A stretch of DNA of 64,000 bases from Teratosphaeria epicoccoides (taxonomy: Eukaryota; Ascomycota; Dothideomycetes; Mycosphaerellales; Teratosphaeriaceae): contig JADDMT010000013.1 in assembly GCA_021401465.1 (NCBI GenBank), positions 248,001 through 312,000 of the forward strand. Reading direction: 5' to 3'. The translations under genes were made by a program, and so were the position numbers. The notes beneath the pieces were generated by a model that was not told the DNA's origin, ran no database searches, and saw only the letters and a list, made by a program, of their open reading frames with translations. Shown here piece by piece: positions 8,818-17,566 of the stretch; the stretch's first letter is position 1, and every line of letters starts with the position of its first letter.

Positions 8818-10689
8818 CTAGGTCCTCTCTCCCTCTCCATCGCCGACCCTATACCCCTTCGCGACGCCGGCTCTCCCCTCCTCCATGCCCGCGCCTCTGA
8901 TCCGCCCGTTCTCGTCCCTCTCGTACTCCACCGCGTAATCGCTCCCGAGACCCTGCCAGGTGCGCTTGGTTTTCAGGTACTCGGCCGCGGGAGATACCGT
9001 GCCGTTGATCGTCGCGAGACTGTTGTTCGTGCTGCGCTGTATAAGCGCTGAGCTGGCACGGAGGGAGTGTTGAGAGGTGGTGGAAGAAGAGGTGGGCTTC
9101 ACTCTGCAGTGTTTTGGCCGGCCCATCGGACGGCAATGGGAGACGTAGCGGCCAGTGCGGAGGTCAAATTCGGGGGGTTCGTCGTCGGAGGATTGGTTGG
9201 CCCAGTCGTCATTTCCATCTGCCGCAGTCTCGTCGTCCATACCAGATCCGGTCTCGGTGGCCTTCGCCTCGACAGCACTCCTCTCCCTCCTGATCACCTC
9301 CCCAAAATCGGCCAGCCACTCTCCGCTCCACATTCTCTCTCTGTCATCCATCAAGGCGACCTCCAACTCAAACGGCGTGATGATCGGCCTCAAGAAGTCC
9401 TTGCTCTCGATCAAACTGCTCTCCCAACACCCAATCACCACCCAGCCGCCGATGTCGGAGAAATTGGCCATCTTGGCGGCATTGACTTTGCCTACGACGA
9501 AGACGTAGGATTTCTTGCCGGCGTGAGAGATGAGGTTCTGGCAGTGGGCGAGGGCGGCCATGTAGTTGGAGACGGAGAGGGTGTTGATGAGGATGCCGAA
9601 GACGGGGACAGTGGCGAGGCGGGTGAGGAGGGCGTAGCGGCGGCGGAGAAGGGGGGTGGTGGAGGCTTGTTCTGCTGGTGATGATGATGATGATGACGAT
9701 GATGATGACGATGATGATGACGATGATGATGACGATGATGATGACGATGATGATGATGATGATGATGATGACGATGAGGAAGTTGAGTTGGAAGTGGGGT
9801 GGTGGAGGTGGATGGACTTGACGCGGGAGGAGAGGACGAGGAGGAGTGAGGTGGGTGGTGTGGAGATGTGGAAGATGGCGTAGTGTTGAAGGTTCGAGGG
9901 GTCGGTGTGGACGTCGGGTGGGAGGGTGCGGTTGGGTAGGAGCGAGGATGGGTCTCTTACGATGGTGGTGGCGAAGAGGTTGGGGTAACCTTGTTCGCGC
10001 AGTCTTCGGGCGAGCTCGGGGAGATGACGGGTGTAGGGGATGTCGGCCATCAGACACACTTTGTCGTGCTTGTTCGGGTAGGTGTTCCCGAAGCTTTGCA
10101 CGGCGGCATCGACATCCAGCGGGGTGGCGGTGTAGACGTATATCACCGGGAGTCGGGCGGTGGGCGACAGACAGGCTCGGCCGTAATGCACGACGACGTC
10201 GGCCTCGACATGCTCCGCGGCCACCTCGTCGACGCAGCAGGCGCCGTAAGAAGTGTCGCCGAGGATGCAGAGCTTGTGGGGGTTGGTCGCGACTTCCTCC
10301 GCCTGCACCTGCACCTTCCTCGTCCCCGCTGGCTCCTTCCGGCTGGCTGCCCTCAGCCCATCACGCAGCCTCTCGTACACTCTCGGGGCGTCGACGAGCA
10401 TGTCGTCGGGAAACTGCAGAGCGATTCGCCGCCATCTTCCCGCTCGAATCTCGTCCAGCGTGCGGGGGATCTCATACCGCAGATCCAGCTGTTCATCTGA
10501 CAGCCGACATGTCCCTTCCGGACGCGGAGCAGCGATTGAATCCTGGATGATGCTCTCACTCGGGGTGGAGAGGATCGGGGCGGAAGTCGCCATGACGGGA
10601 AGCTGTGTGGGTGGCGGGGGAGGAAATGCATGGTGGTGTGTGTGTGGTGCGGGTGCGGGTGCAGGTGCAGCGGCGTCCGGCGATACCAT
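8818..10689 (-). CDS. DPH2: Diphthamide biosynthesis protein 2
   Basis: Intronless, 623 residues. Dph2 pairs with Dph1 in the radical-SAM-like iron-sulfur complex that starts diphthamide synthesis on eEF2, in the cytosol. Diagnostic blocks include IALQFPDDML, ILGDTSYGACCVDEVAAEHV, HYGRACLSPTARLPVIYVY, the GKVNAAKMANFSDIGGW segment followed by GCWESS, and the C-terminal KRTWQGLGSDY. A Pro/His/Ala-rich leader of ~30 residues precedes a second Met (MATSAP), which could be the true start. The central part carries a ~35-residue poly-Ser tract not typical of the family. It is divergent from the Ppc89-like gene, with only ~165 bp between start codons. Confidence 0.93.
   Translation of the reverse strand: MVSPDAAAPAPAPAPHTHHHAFPPPPPTQLPVMATSAPILSTPSESIIQDSIAAPRPEGTCRLSDEQLDLRYEIPRTLDEIRAGRWRRIALQFPDDMLVDAPRVYERLRDGLRAASRKEPAGTRKVQVQAEEVATNPHKLCILGDTSYGACCVDEVAAEHVEADVVVHYGRACLSPTARLPVIYVYTATPLDVDAAVQSFGNTYPNKHDKVCLMADIPYTRHLPELARRLREQGYPNLFATTIVRDPSSLLPNRTLPPDVHTDPSNLQHYAIFHISTPPTSLLLVLSSRVKSIHLHHPTSNSTSSSSSSSSSSSSSSSSSSSSSSSSSSSSSSSSSSPAEQASTTPLLRRRYALLTRLATVPVFGILINTLSVSNYMAALAHCQNLISHAGKKSYVFVVGKVNAAKMANFSDIGGWVVIGCWESSLIESKDFLRPIITPFELEVALMDDRERMWSGEWLADFGEVIRRERSAVEAKATETGSGMDDETAADGNDDWANQSSDDEPPEFDLRTGRYVSHCRPMGRPKHCRVKPTSSSTTSQHSLRASSALIQRSTNNSLATINGTVSPAAEYLKTKRTWQGLGSDYAVEYERDENGRIRGAGMEEGRAGVAKGYRVGDGEGERT
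9678..9777. repeat. GAT/GAC trinucleotide expansion coding poly-Ser in DPH2
   Basis: About 33 trinucleotides of GAT with regularly spaced GAC, giving a 12-bp higher-order unit (gatgatgatgac). On the minus strand it reads TCA/TCG serine codons. Trinucleotide changes keep the DPH2 frame open. Confidence 0.9.
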
Positions 10690-10855
10690 TTCACCGTTTG
10701 TTTTGTTGATACGTAAATAATGTCAGGAATTCCTGATACTCTCCATCATCCCACACGTAAATGTCAGGAATTCCTGATCATCGAGAACCCATATCCGGAC
10801 GCATCGCTACTCCACAGCGACTACAGAGCACATCCCACTGCATGCCGTCCTCATC
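10690..10855. promoter_or_regulatory. Short bidirectional promoter with two copies of a 14-bp palindrome
   Basis: The ~165 bp between the DPH2 and Ppc89-like start codons contains tcaggaattcctga twice, at 10723-10736 and 10764-10777. Each copy is a perfect palindrome. The centres are 41 bp apart, and flanking bases (cgtaaat upstream) are shared as well, so a ~25-bp segment has been duplicated. The form suits a dimeric DNA-binding protein, but no known binding consensus is claimed. Confidence 0.6.
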
Positions 10856-13522
10856 ATGTCGAGGTTCATGTCCCGCTCGGATGCGGTGCGCACCAGCCCG
10901 TCTCAGGACGACTTCGCAACCGCCGACACCTTCACCCACGACCAACTCATCCACTCCACCCTCAACTTCGACCATTCGTGCACGCCGCAGCCCATCCCAC
11001 TCGACCATGACGACCATCCCGACCCCGACGCGCCAGACACCGCGGGCAGTGCGGAGATGAGCATGTCCATCGAATTGGGTCGCGGCCGCGGAGCCAAGAG
11101 AGGCGCGCCAGATCAAGACGGCGATTCTTCCCATACCCCAGTCGCGTGGGGCGGTGACAGTCAGTATGACGTCGCGGGCACGACACAGCCGACCCGGCCC
11201 AAGACGCTCTCGCGGAAGAGCGATGGTCTGCTCCGGCGCGAGGCGTCAGTCCGAGCGGCCAATTCCGCCGTCAAGTCCAAGCACCGGTCGATCTCCGAAG
11301 CCATTGGCAGGCCCCTTCCCGAAGAGGAAGGCACGATGCAGCCAACCGTCACGGCGCGCAGTACACGCTTTGCTGGACCCCGACGGCCCTCAGCCCCGGA
11401 CGGCACCCCTCGGCGAGCACCCGCTAACAACCCAACCGTCCAGTCTGCAACAAACACCGCAAACTCCTTCGCTCTGCCCGATATGGCGGGCATCACCGAG
11501 CTGGTATCTGGTGTGCGCGCTGACGGCACACCGATCGTGCGCCGGACCAAGCCTGTCCGCTCGCGCTTCACATCTGCAAACTACCAACCCGCACGACAAG
11601 CACACGCACCGATCGACAGCCTGCCAATCCCGCAGGATGAACACAAGATCTACACTTCGCTGCAGACTGTCAAGGAGCAGCTTGCGCAATATGAAGCGAA
11701 CGCAGTAGAGGCGGAGAGGCGGGAGGATGACTACGAGCAGCAGATGATTGAGCTGCGCCGTCAGCTCGAGGTGGAGAAGCGGCGGCAAGACCGCGCGCCG
11801 AATGCCGACGAAGGAACGGCATCCGTGAGCTTCCAACAGCAAAAGTCGAGCCTGCAGGCGTCAGTCAATGCTCTGGAGCAGCATTGTCATCGGGCGGAGC
11901 GGAAGGCGAGTACCGCTCAAATCAACTTGCAGAGGATGAGAAAGGAACGAGACGAGCTTTTGGAGACGCTCGCCGCCGCCACAGTGCACAGGGGCGAGCT
12001 AGAGACCGAGAACCAGGACTTCCGGGAAGGCTGTGCGAGGCTGGTCGAGGAGAATGAAATTCTGAGGGAACAGCTGGAGGAGTTGCGTGCTCAGCTTGAT
12101 GCCAAGTCATTCCAGCCCCAACAGCGACTTCCACGGCGACGTACTACGGAGACAGAGACCGCTGCGGTGCGTACTGCGAGGTCGGGTGAGATGACCAACG
12201 AGACGCGTGAACAGCAGGCCTGTGTGTCCGAGCCGACCGAAGATCTTTCCACCAGACTCGCGCGAGCCATGGAGAAGTACCGACAGGCAGCCAGAGATCA
12301 GAGGAATACAGAGCGTCCCGCGCGCGAAATCGTCCGAGAGAGGACTGTCTCACGCTCTCGATCGAAGTCGCAGCCGCGTCAACAAGGCGCACGCCAGCGT
12401 CTGTCTTCTGCGCCGGTCGAGGACATTGAGACAACCACCGAGATGGAAATTACTCAGAAGACCCGCAACGCTCTTGACACTATGCGTATGGCGAATCAGG
12501 CAAGAAAGACACAGCAAAACCAAGCTGAAGCCAAGGACGAAGATAATCGGGACATTACTTTGCTCAGCCTGCAGGATCCTTCGGAGGTGGCCAACCTGCG
12601 TAAGAAGCTGGAAGAAGAGCACATGGCTCGCAAAAACAGGCGCAATTTCTCTGCTCCCGAGCCTGCCCAGCGCGAGGACACTGTTCGCCCTGCCCACCGC
12701 GATGTCACCCGCAAGTCATCGCTGAGGGACATCACCACGGGGCTTGAGCATGTCACCGGCCGCTTGAGCCTGCATGGAGATGCCACTGAAGCCGCGAAGA
12801 AGACCGTTCGCGTACAGTCACCCCAGCAAACCGAAGACGGCGACGTCTCCACCATGAGCAACATCAGCCGCCGTCGCCGCAGAGCTGTGAGTGAAGAGGG
12901 GATGACTTCTGCGTTCATCCTACCAGACATCAACTTCTCCGGCCAACAGCTCCCCGACTTCAACGCCAAGTCCTGCATCGCTCACGTTTCCGCCACCTGC
13001 ACTGCCTGCCACCCAGACGATGGCAAAATCGAGGTCCCCACTCCCGTCCCCGTCACCGACCGGCCCACGCCAGAAGACCCGGACGTGACGACCGCCACCG
13101 TCCGCCCCGCCCAGGCCCCGCCCCTCGCTCTAGCCAGTGTCCTCAAGCAGCTGGAAGACGAAGTCACACACCTCAAACTCCGGCTCGCCGAGCACCAACG
13201 CCGCTACCATCAACACGACCCCGCTTTGTCTAAGCGACAGCGTCTCATCACCAAGTCTCGCATGGATAACCTCACGAAGCAAATCGAGACGCGGTCGGAG
13301 CAGATTTATGCGTTGTATGATGTGTTGGAGGGGCAGAAGCAGGCGGCGACGGAGGAGGGTGCGGAGCAGACGTCCCCGACTCCGGGCTTTGATCCGGCCG
13401 CTTTGGCGGGACGGGTGGGGAGGACGATGGCGAGTGCGCCGCTGGGGTGGGACGAGGCAGGTGATGAGAGCAGTGGGGACGAGCTGCCGGGGTGGGAGGG
13501 GTTGAGCGATGATGGGGAATGA
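10856..13522 (+). CDS. Spindle pole body protein, Ppc89-like, with Cep57 microtubule-binding domain
   Basis: Intronless, 888 residues. The N-terminal half holds the conserved SFALPDMAGITELVSGV block followed by a DGTP motif, which I know from fungal Ppc89-type spindle pole body anchors. Two long coiled coils follow at ~260-315 and ~320-420, then a low-complexity basic region. The Cep57 microtubule-binding domain lies at ~755-830, with HLKLRLAEHQRRYHQHDPAL and QIYALYDVLEG. The product should be structural, at the spindle pole body and microtubule ends. The acidic C-terminus ends inside a DNA tandem repeat that runs past the stop codon. Family assignment is firm for the Cep57 domain and good for Ppc89. 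Confidence 0.85.
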   Translation: MSRFMSRSDAVRTSPSQDDFATADTFTHDQLIHSTLNFDHSCTPQPIPLDHDDHPDPDAPDTAGSAEMSMSIELGRGRGAKRGAPDQDGDSSHTPVAWGGDSQYDVAGTTQPTRPKTLSRKSDGLLRREASVRAANSAVKSKHRSISEAIGRPLPEEEGTMQPTVTARSTRFAGPRRPSAPDGTPRRAPANNPTVQSATNTANSFALPDMAGITELVSGVRADGTPIVRRTKPVRSRFTSANYQPARQAHAPIDSLPIPQDEHKIYTSLQTVKEQLAQYEANAVEAERREDDYEQQMIELRRQLEVEKRRQDRAPNADEGTASVSFQQQKSSLQASVNALEQHCHRAERKASTAQINLQRMRKERDELLETLAAATVHRGELETENQDFREGCARLVEENEILREQLEELRAQLDAKSFQPQQRLPRRRTTETETAAVRTARSGEMTNETREQQACVSEPTEDLSTRLARAMEKYRQAARDQRNTERPAREIVRERTVSRSRSKSQPRQQGARQRLSSAPVEDIETTTEMEITQKTRNALDTMRMANQARKTQQNQAEAKDEDNRDITLLSLQDPSEVANLRKKLEEEHMARKNRRNFSAPEPAQREDTVRPAHRDVTRKSSLRDITTGLEHVTGRLSLHGDATEAAKKTVRVQSPQQTEDGDVSTMSNISRRRRRAVSEEGMTSAFILPDINFSGQQLPDFNAKSCIAHVSATCTACHPDDGKIEVPTPVPVTDRPTPEDPDVTTATVRPAQAPPLALASVLKQLEDEVTHLKLRLAEHQRRYHQHDPALSKRQRLITKSRMDNLTKQIETRSEQIYALYDVLEGQKQAATEEGAEQTSPTPGFDPAALAGRVGRTMASAPLGWDEAGDESSGDELPGWEGLSDDGE

Positions 13523-13582
13523 GGGAGGTTGAGCGATGTTGGGGAATGAGGGAGGTGGAGCGATGACGGGGAGCAAGGGAGG
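13500..13582. repeat. 27-bp tandem repeat, three copies, spanning a stop codon
   Basis: Three imperfect units (each close to ttgagcgatgatggggaatg plus agggagg) run head to tail from the last codons of the Ppc89-like gene into its 3' UTR. The first unit supplies the natural stop within gggaatgagg. Confidence 0.85.
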
Positions 13583-13970
13583 GTGCGAGCACGAATTCGA
13601 GGCACTGCGCAAGTATTGCTATTTGATCGACTGGACGCGTAGACTTTCTCGTTGTCGTTGTTGCTGTTGTTGTTGTTTGATAAGGCCTTGGGCCCGGAGT
13701 TTGGAAGACGTGGTGCATGCTTTCGCGGTCTCTCGTACGCCAATGCTCGCATGCCTTAGCTGACTTGCGGCTTGCAAAGCTCAACGAGATCATCATGGGA
13801 TATATATCGTTTCCCCCTCCCCAGCCCATCTCGAGCCCGTGCTCCCCCAGGGAAATTTCAGTTCCGGCAACCCGCTAATGCTAATCACATCTGAGATTGA
13901 TGTATATGATGGAATCGAAGACCAACTACATGATCCTACAGACATCCTCCCGTCGGGGCAGCTCCGTGTC

Positions 13971-13990
13971 ACACACACACACACACACAC
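13971..13990. repeat. AC dinucleotide microsatellite
   Basis: A pure (AC)10 run just beyond the 3' end of the Arg/Gly-rich minus-strand frame. Confidence 0.9.
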
Positions 13991-15438
13991 TACAATACCT
14001 CGTTCCCTCCTGCTGCTGCGCGGCTCGCTCTTTCCCTCCCTCCATTGCTGCTACTGCCTCCAGCACCACCGCCGCCGCCGATGCCGCCGCTGCTGCTGCC
14101 ACGTCCGCGTGTCGGGCCATTGTTATCGCGACCGATTCCGCGCCGTGCCGAACCACGATTGTAATTCCTGCCGCCGTGGGCGACGCGGCCGGGAAAACGA
14201 CTGCCCCGGTCTCTGGGCCGACGACCACCACGACTACTCCGATGCGCAGCGCCACCAACACCACCACCGCCTCGACTCCCACCCTGACCACCGCGCCCGC
14301 CTCGACCCCTACCCGCATCACCGCCCGTCCGCCCCACAAACCTCCCAACATCCCTCTCCACATCCCCCCCCCAGAGCCCGCTCCCCGTCACAGACCCTCC
14401 TCACCGTCCCTCGTGCCCCCTCCGCGTCAGAAACGTGCTGCAGGATCTTCTCGCGCAGCTCCTTGTACGCGGGGACGTAGACCAGTCCGCGCACGAGCAG
14501 CAGGGACGAGGGCTCGTGGACGAGGCACTCCGCTGCTGCGACGCCTTCTTTGCGCAGGCAGGGCGGGAGAGAGAGGTGGGGAGGCGGGGGGTCAAAGTGG
14601 TGGTGGTGTTTCGTTCGTGGACGGCGGTGGTCGTGGGAGAAGGAGGAGATGATGGTTGGGCGAGGCGATGCAGGTGGGCGGAGGGGTCGTCCCAGAAGGT
14701 GTGGAATTGGGCTGTCACTTCTTGCGCGAGGTTTGTGGCTTGGGCTTCTACCGAGGCGGACACGAGGGCGTTTCCGGAGACTTGGCGCGCGGGACGGAGG
14801 ACGTCGGTCTCGACGAGGGAGGCTATGGCGGCGAGTTCGGAGAGGCGGAGGAAAGGGTCGTGGGGAGAGGTGGGGGTGTGTTGGAGATGCGATTCCAGAG
14901 TTTCTGGGCGCGGCCGCGGAGGGCTTCGGCGGTTTGGGAGGCGCGGTGGAGTTGGGAGGTGAAGATTTGGTGTTTGTAGATCTGGAAGAGGTCTTTGGCG
15001 GGGGCGGGAGGGTTGGTGGTGTTGGGGTCTGGGGTGTGGACGGAAGGTGGGGTTTCGGTCTGGCCTTTGAGAGGAGTACGGGATTCGGGAGCGGCGGTCT
15101 TGGTGTTGTCGGGTCCGCTGCTGGATTGTTGGGCTGTTGGATCGTCTCGGGGTTGTGAGTCGGCGGACGAGCGTGCGAACAATCTCCTGTTGCGCTCGTC
15201 TGTTCTTTGCGCTCTCTCACAGACTGTCTTTGGGACCATGATCCAGTGATCTTGCTTCCCGTCCGGTGTTTCGTTTTTTAAATACTTGTCCAGCTTCCTC
15301 AAGACATAGGCCTGAGACTTGCTTTCATTCTGCCTGAGCCTAAGCAACTGCTCCTTGCCTCTAGCATCTGAGCGTCTCAAAAGCTTCTGCTCTTGCTCAC
15401 CAATTGTCCGTGCCGTTTGCCAGATGCCGTCGATCTCT
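13991..15438 (-). other. Coding-like minus-strand sequence in several frames, gene model unresolved
   Basis: High third-position GC and protein-like stretches continue the neighbour at 15439, but in shifting minus frames. One frame (open to 15515) carries IWQTARTIGEQEQK and IYKHQIFTSQLHRASQTAEA. A second begins near 14860 with DPFLRLSELAAIASL. A third near 14540 has LVYVPAYKELREKILQHV. A fourth (~14391-13990) is Arg/Gly-rich like an RGG box. The first two switches fall at G/C homopolymers (14872-14876 and ~14588-14594) with no GT-AG signals, which suggests indels or assembly errors; the third could be an intron starting with GTGAGG. No family was recognised. Confidence 0.4.
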
Positions 15439-16944
15439 CTAAACCGCTGTCCTGGTAGCCTCGTTGTGGACGGGAACCCGGACGCGGTTCTGTGGATGTG
15501 TAAGTGCTGCTTCACTGCTTGGGTCCAAGGAAGTACTCGTCGGAGCCTTCTCGCGTCCTTTGGGATTATCTATGACGGGAACGGGCGGCGCAACATCCTC
15601 ATAGGATAGACCAATCAGCGTGCCACGCAGGTCCCATTCGTCCTGGATTCGTTGGCAAGTACGTCGGAATCGACTGCAGTGCAAATGGATCATCTGTTCG
15701 ATTCTAGCCTTTTCACTCCGGACGAAGTCATCCTCGCAATAGACTCGCTCCAGTGGCTCGATCACATAGAGCACCAGTGCATCTGTGATTGCGTCTCGCC
15801 GCATGTTAAACGCCGTGATGTCCCGATCGTCTCTGCTAAAGTCGCTCCACAGACTCCGGATCAAAGCCTTTGCCTCCGTGCCAAGTTCTTCGAACCGATC
15901 ATGAAGGCTGTCCACCTCCGCGAGTTCCCGTTCTCGTGCAACGTACTGTGCGGGCGTGAGGTCAGGAAGATGGTCGTTGCGAGGTGCGCTGTGTGGCGTC
16001 ACAATCACGGGCGTTGGGAATGAACGCCACCACGTTTGACCAGGTTTGGTGTCAATGGAAAAGCGTAATCTGGGAGTATCGACAGACATCGGGACCATTG
16101 AGGTCTCTTCCTTGTGCTCATCCATCATCTGTATACCGCTCAATTCCTCGTGGTACTCACCGGCTCCTGCCAGGTCCACACTCCAGACTCCGAAGAGCCG
16201 ATTGTCTTGCTCGTCCTCGTAACCAAACACCAACCGAATTCCATCACCTCCTTGACGGACAATCATATCACGAGAGTCCCGGGATCTGTTGCTCAGTCGT
16301 CCCATCTTGGTGCCTGGTCGCGTGTCAGCCTCTTCCCACAACTGGCCGCCGGCGAGAATGTCACAGCCCCGCAACCAGGCCCCCTTTTCATGAGATGGAC
16401 GAATCTGACCCATGAATGCGCCATTGGGAGAGAGGAAGGCGCCGTCCTGGGCAATTCTACAGCCGTCTGTGTTCTTCAAGATGTGAAACAGCATGTCTCT
16501 GGTGGGCGATTCTTCGTCGAACTCTGCCGTGTCTTCCGGCGACGGGTTGCCGATGACATCTCCCGAAGTAGCCGGCAAACCTCGCTCAGAGTTCCTTCCA
16601 TCATCACTCGGCCAGCCAAGTTCCTCGCTTTCAGAAGCCTGCCCGCGCGGACCACGATTGCCAAGATTCGCAGGACCAGCCTCGCCTTCGGCAATGACGT
16701 CGACGTTCCACTCCTGCCACAATGGTGATCCTCCCGGCGACCTTCGCTTCGAGATCTTCGCACCCACTCGCTTCCTCAGGCGAGTGATTATTGGCGAAAA
16801 CACAGGGCTTCTGCTATTCGCCTCCTCCTCACTTTCCGACCGGGGAGCAGTCGGGCTACTCTGGTCGCCCGCTCCAGGCGCCCATGGATCAGGTATCTTT
16901 CCGTTGATCAGATTTGCACAAAGGTTTGGAACAAGCCGAAAGTG
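15439..16944 (-). CDS. Hypothetical protein, large exon without a visible start
   Basis: An open minus frame from 16944 to a stop at 15439, about 500 codons, with no ATG near its 5' end, so at least one upstream exon is expected. It opens with protein-like HFRLVPNLCANLINGKIPDPW. The middle has an acidic Ser-rich patch and then a helical region (LTPAQYVARERELAEV and EAKALIRSLWSDF). Coding bias is clear but I know no domain. A likely intron branch site (gctgactaat, minus strand near 17040) lies just upstream, so it may join the coding sequence at 17102-17566. After the stop another frame stays open, so the true C-terminus may be longer. Confidence 0.5.
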   Translation of the reverse strand, partial: HFRLVPNLCANLINGKIPDPWAPGAGDQSSPTAPRSESEEEANSRSPVFSPIITRLRKRVGAKISKRRSPGGSPLWQEWNVDVIAEGEAGPANLGNRGPRGQASESEELGWPSDDGRNSERGLPATSGDVIGNPSPEDTAEFDEESPTRDMLFHILKNTDGCRIAQDGAFLSPNGAFMGQIRPSHEKGAWLRGCDILAGGQLWEEADTRPGTKMGRLSNRSRDSRDMIVRQGGDGIRLVFGYEDEQDNRLFGVWSVDLAGAGEYHEELSGIQMMDEHKEETSMVPMSVDTPRLRFSIDTKPGQTWWRSFPTPVIVTPHSAPRNDHLPDLTPAQYVARERELAEVDSLHDRFEELGTEAKALIRSLWSDFSRDDRDITAFNMRRDAITDALVLYVIEPLERVYCEDDFVRSEKARIEQMIHLHCSRFRRTCQRIQDEWDLRGTLIGLSYEDVAPPVPVIDNPKGREKAPTSTSLDPSSEAALTHPQNRVRVPVHNEATRTAV

Positions 16945-17101
16945 TCACGGCACGCCGCCGTCAGACGCACGACTCAGGATCCCCGGCGCTCCGTTCGGTC
17001 CTGAGTCAGACGAAGGTTCCGCGCTCCGCGGGATTAGTCAGCAGTGTCTATACCTTCACAGCTGCTCCTGCACCTACTTAGATACTTTGTACGCGATTCT
17101 G

Positions 17102-17566
17102 TTAACCACCTAAACCAGTCCCTGACAGAAAGCTTCGTTCAGCAACTCGCTGGGCCACCAGCTGCCGCACCACCGCTGCTGTTTCGCTGCGCCTTCGTGT
17201 CTGCGGATCATCATTCGGACCATTGGGCTGCTCGGAGGTGCTGTCCTGACCGCTTTGGCCTGAGGGGCCGCGACCCCATGATAGCTTTGGGGCTGGCCGG
17301 ACTGGAGGCACAGCATCGTTCATGGGGTCTGCACCAGAGCTGAATCCACGACACCCTGCCAGCTCAAAAAGACCATTCAGACCATGCCTCTGTGTCCATC
17401 GGCGAGCTTCAGGTGTGTTAGGCGTCTGAGGACTGTCGGGATCAGCCGGTGTGGTAGGCGTTCGCGGGAAAGCTCCAGCAATCGCAGTAGGAGTCTGCTC
17501 GGGCGGTTGCTCGGGCGGCTGCAATCGAAAAACGATTGCGAGCAATGCTGCGAGCTTTCTGTCTAA
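17102..17566 (-). CDS. Pro-rich coding segment in frame with, and just past, the stop of the membrane protein
   Basis: Directly after the TAG at 17569-17567 the same frame stays open for 154 codons. It starts LDRKLAALLAIVF, passes through a PEQPPEQTPT-like and TP-rich linker, and ends SFLSGTGLGG before a stop. There is no ATG at its head. It is therefore either a C-terminal extension of the membrane protein reached by splicing or readthrough, or an internal exon of a longer gene reaching 15439. Composition is coding-like and no domain was recognised. Confidence 0.4.
   Translation of the reverse strand, partial: LDRKLAALLAIVFRLQPPEQPPEQTPTAIAGAFPRTPTTPADPDSPQTPNTPEARRWTQRHGLNGLFELAGCRGFSSGADPMNDAVPPVRPAPKLSWGRGPSGQSGQDSTSEQPNGPNDDPQTRRRSETAAVVRQLVAQRVAERSFLSGTGLGG

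Noticed and set aside
9067..10720. Plus-strand frames of up to 234 codons, including a poly-Asp one
   Set aside because: These are antisense shadows of DPH2 and its poly-Ser array.
14430..14540. Possible Ty3/gypsy integrase zinc-domain relic (LVYVPAYKELREKILQHV)
   Set aside because: The resemblance is short, the His/Cys pattern is not complete, no reverse transcriptase or LTR is nearby, and codon use is that of a normal gene.
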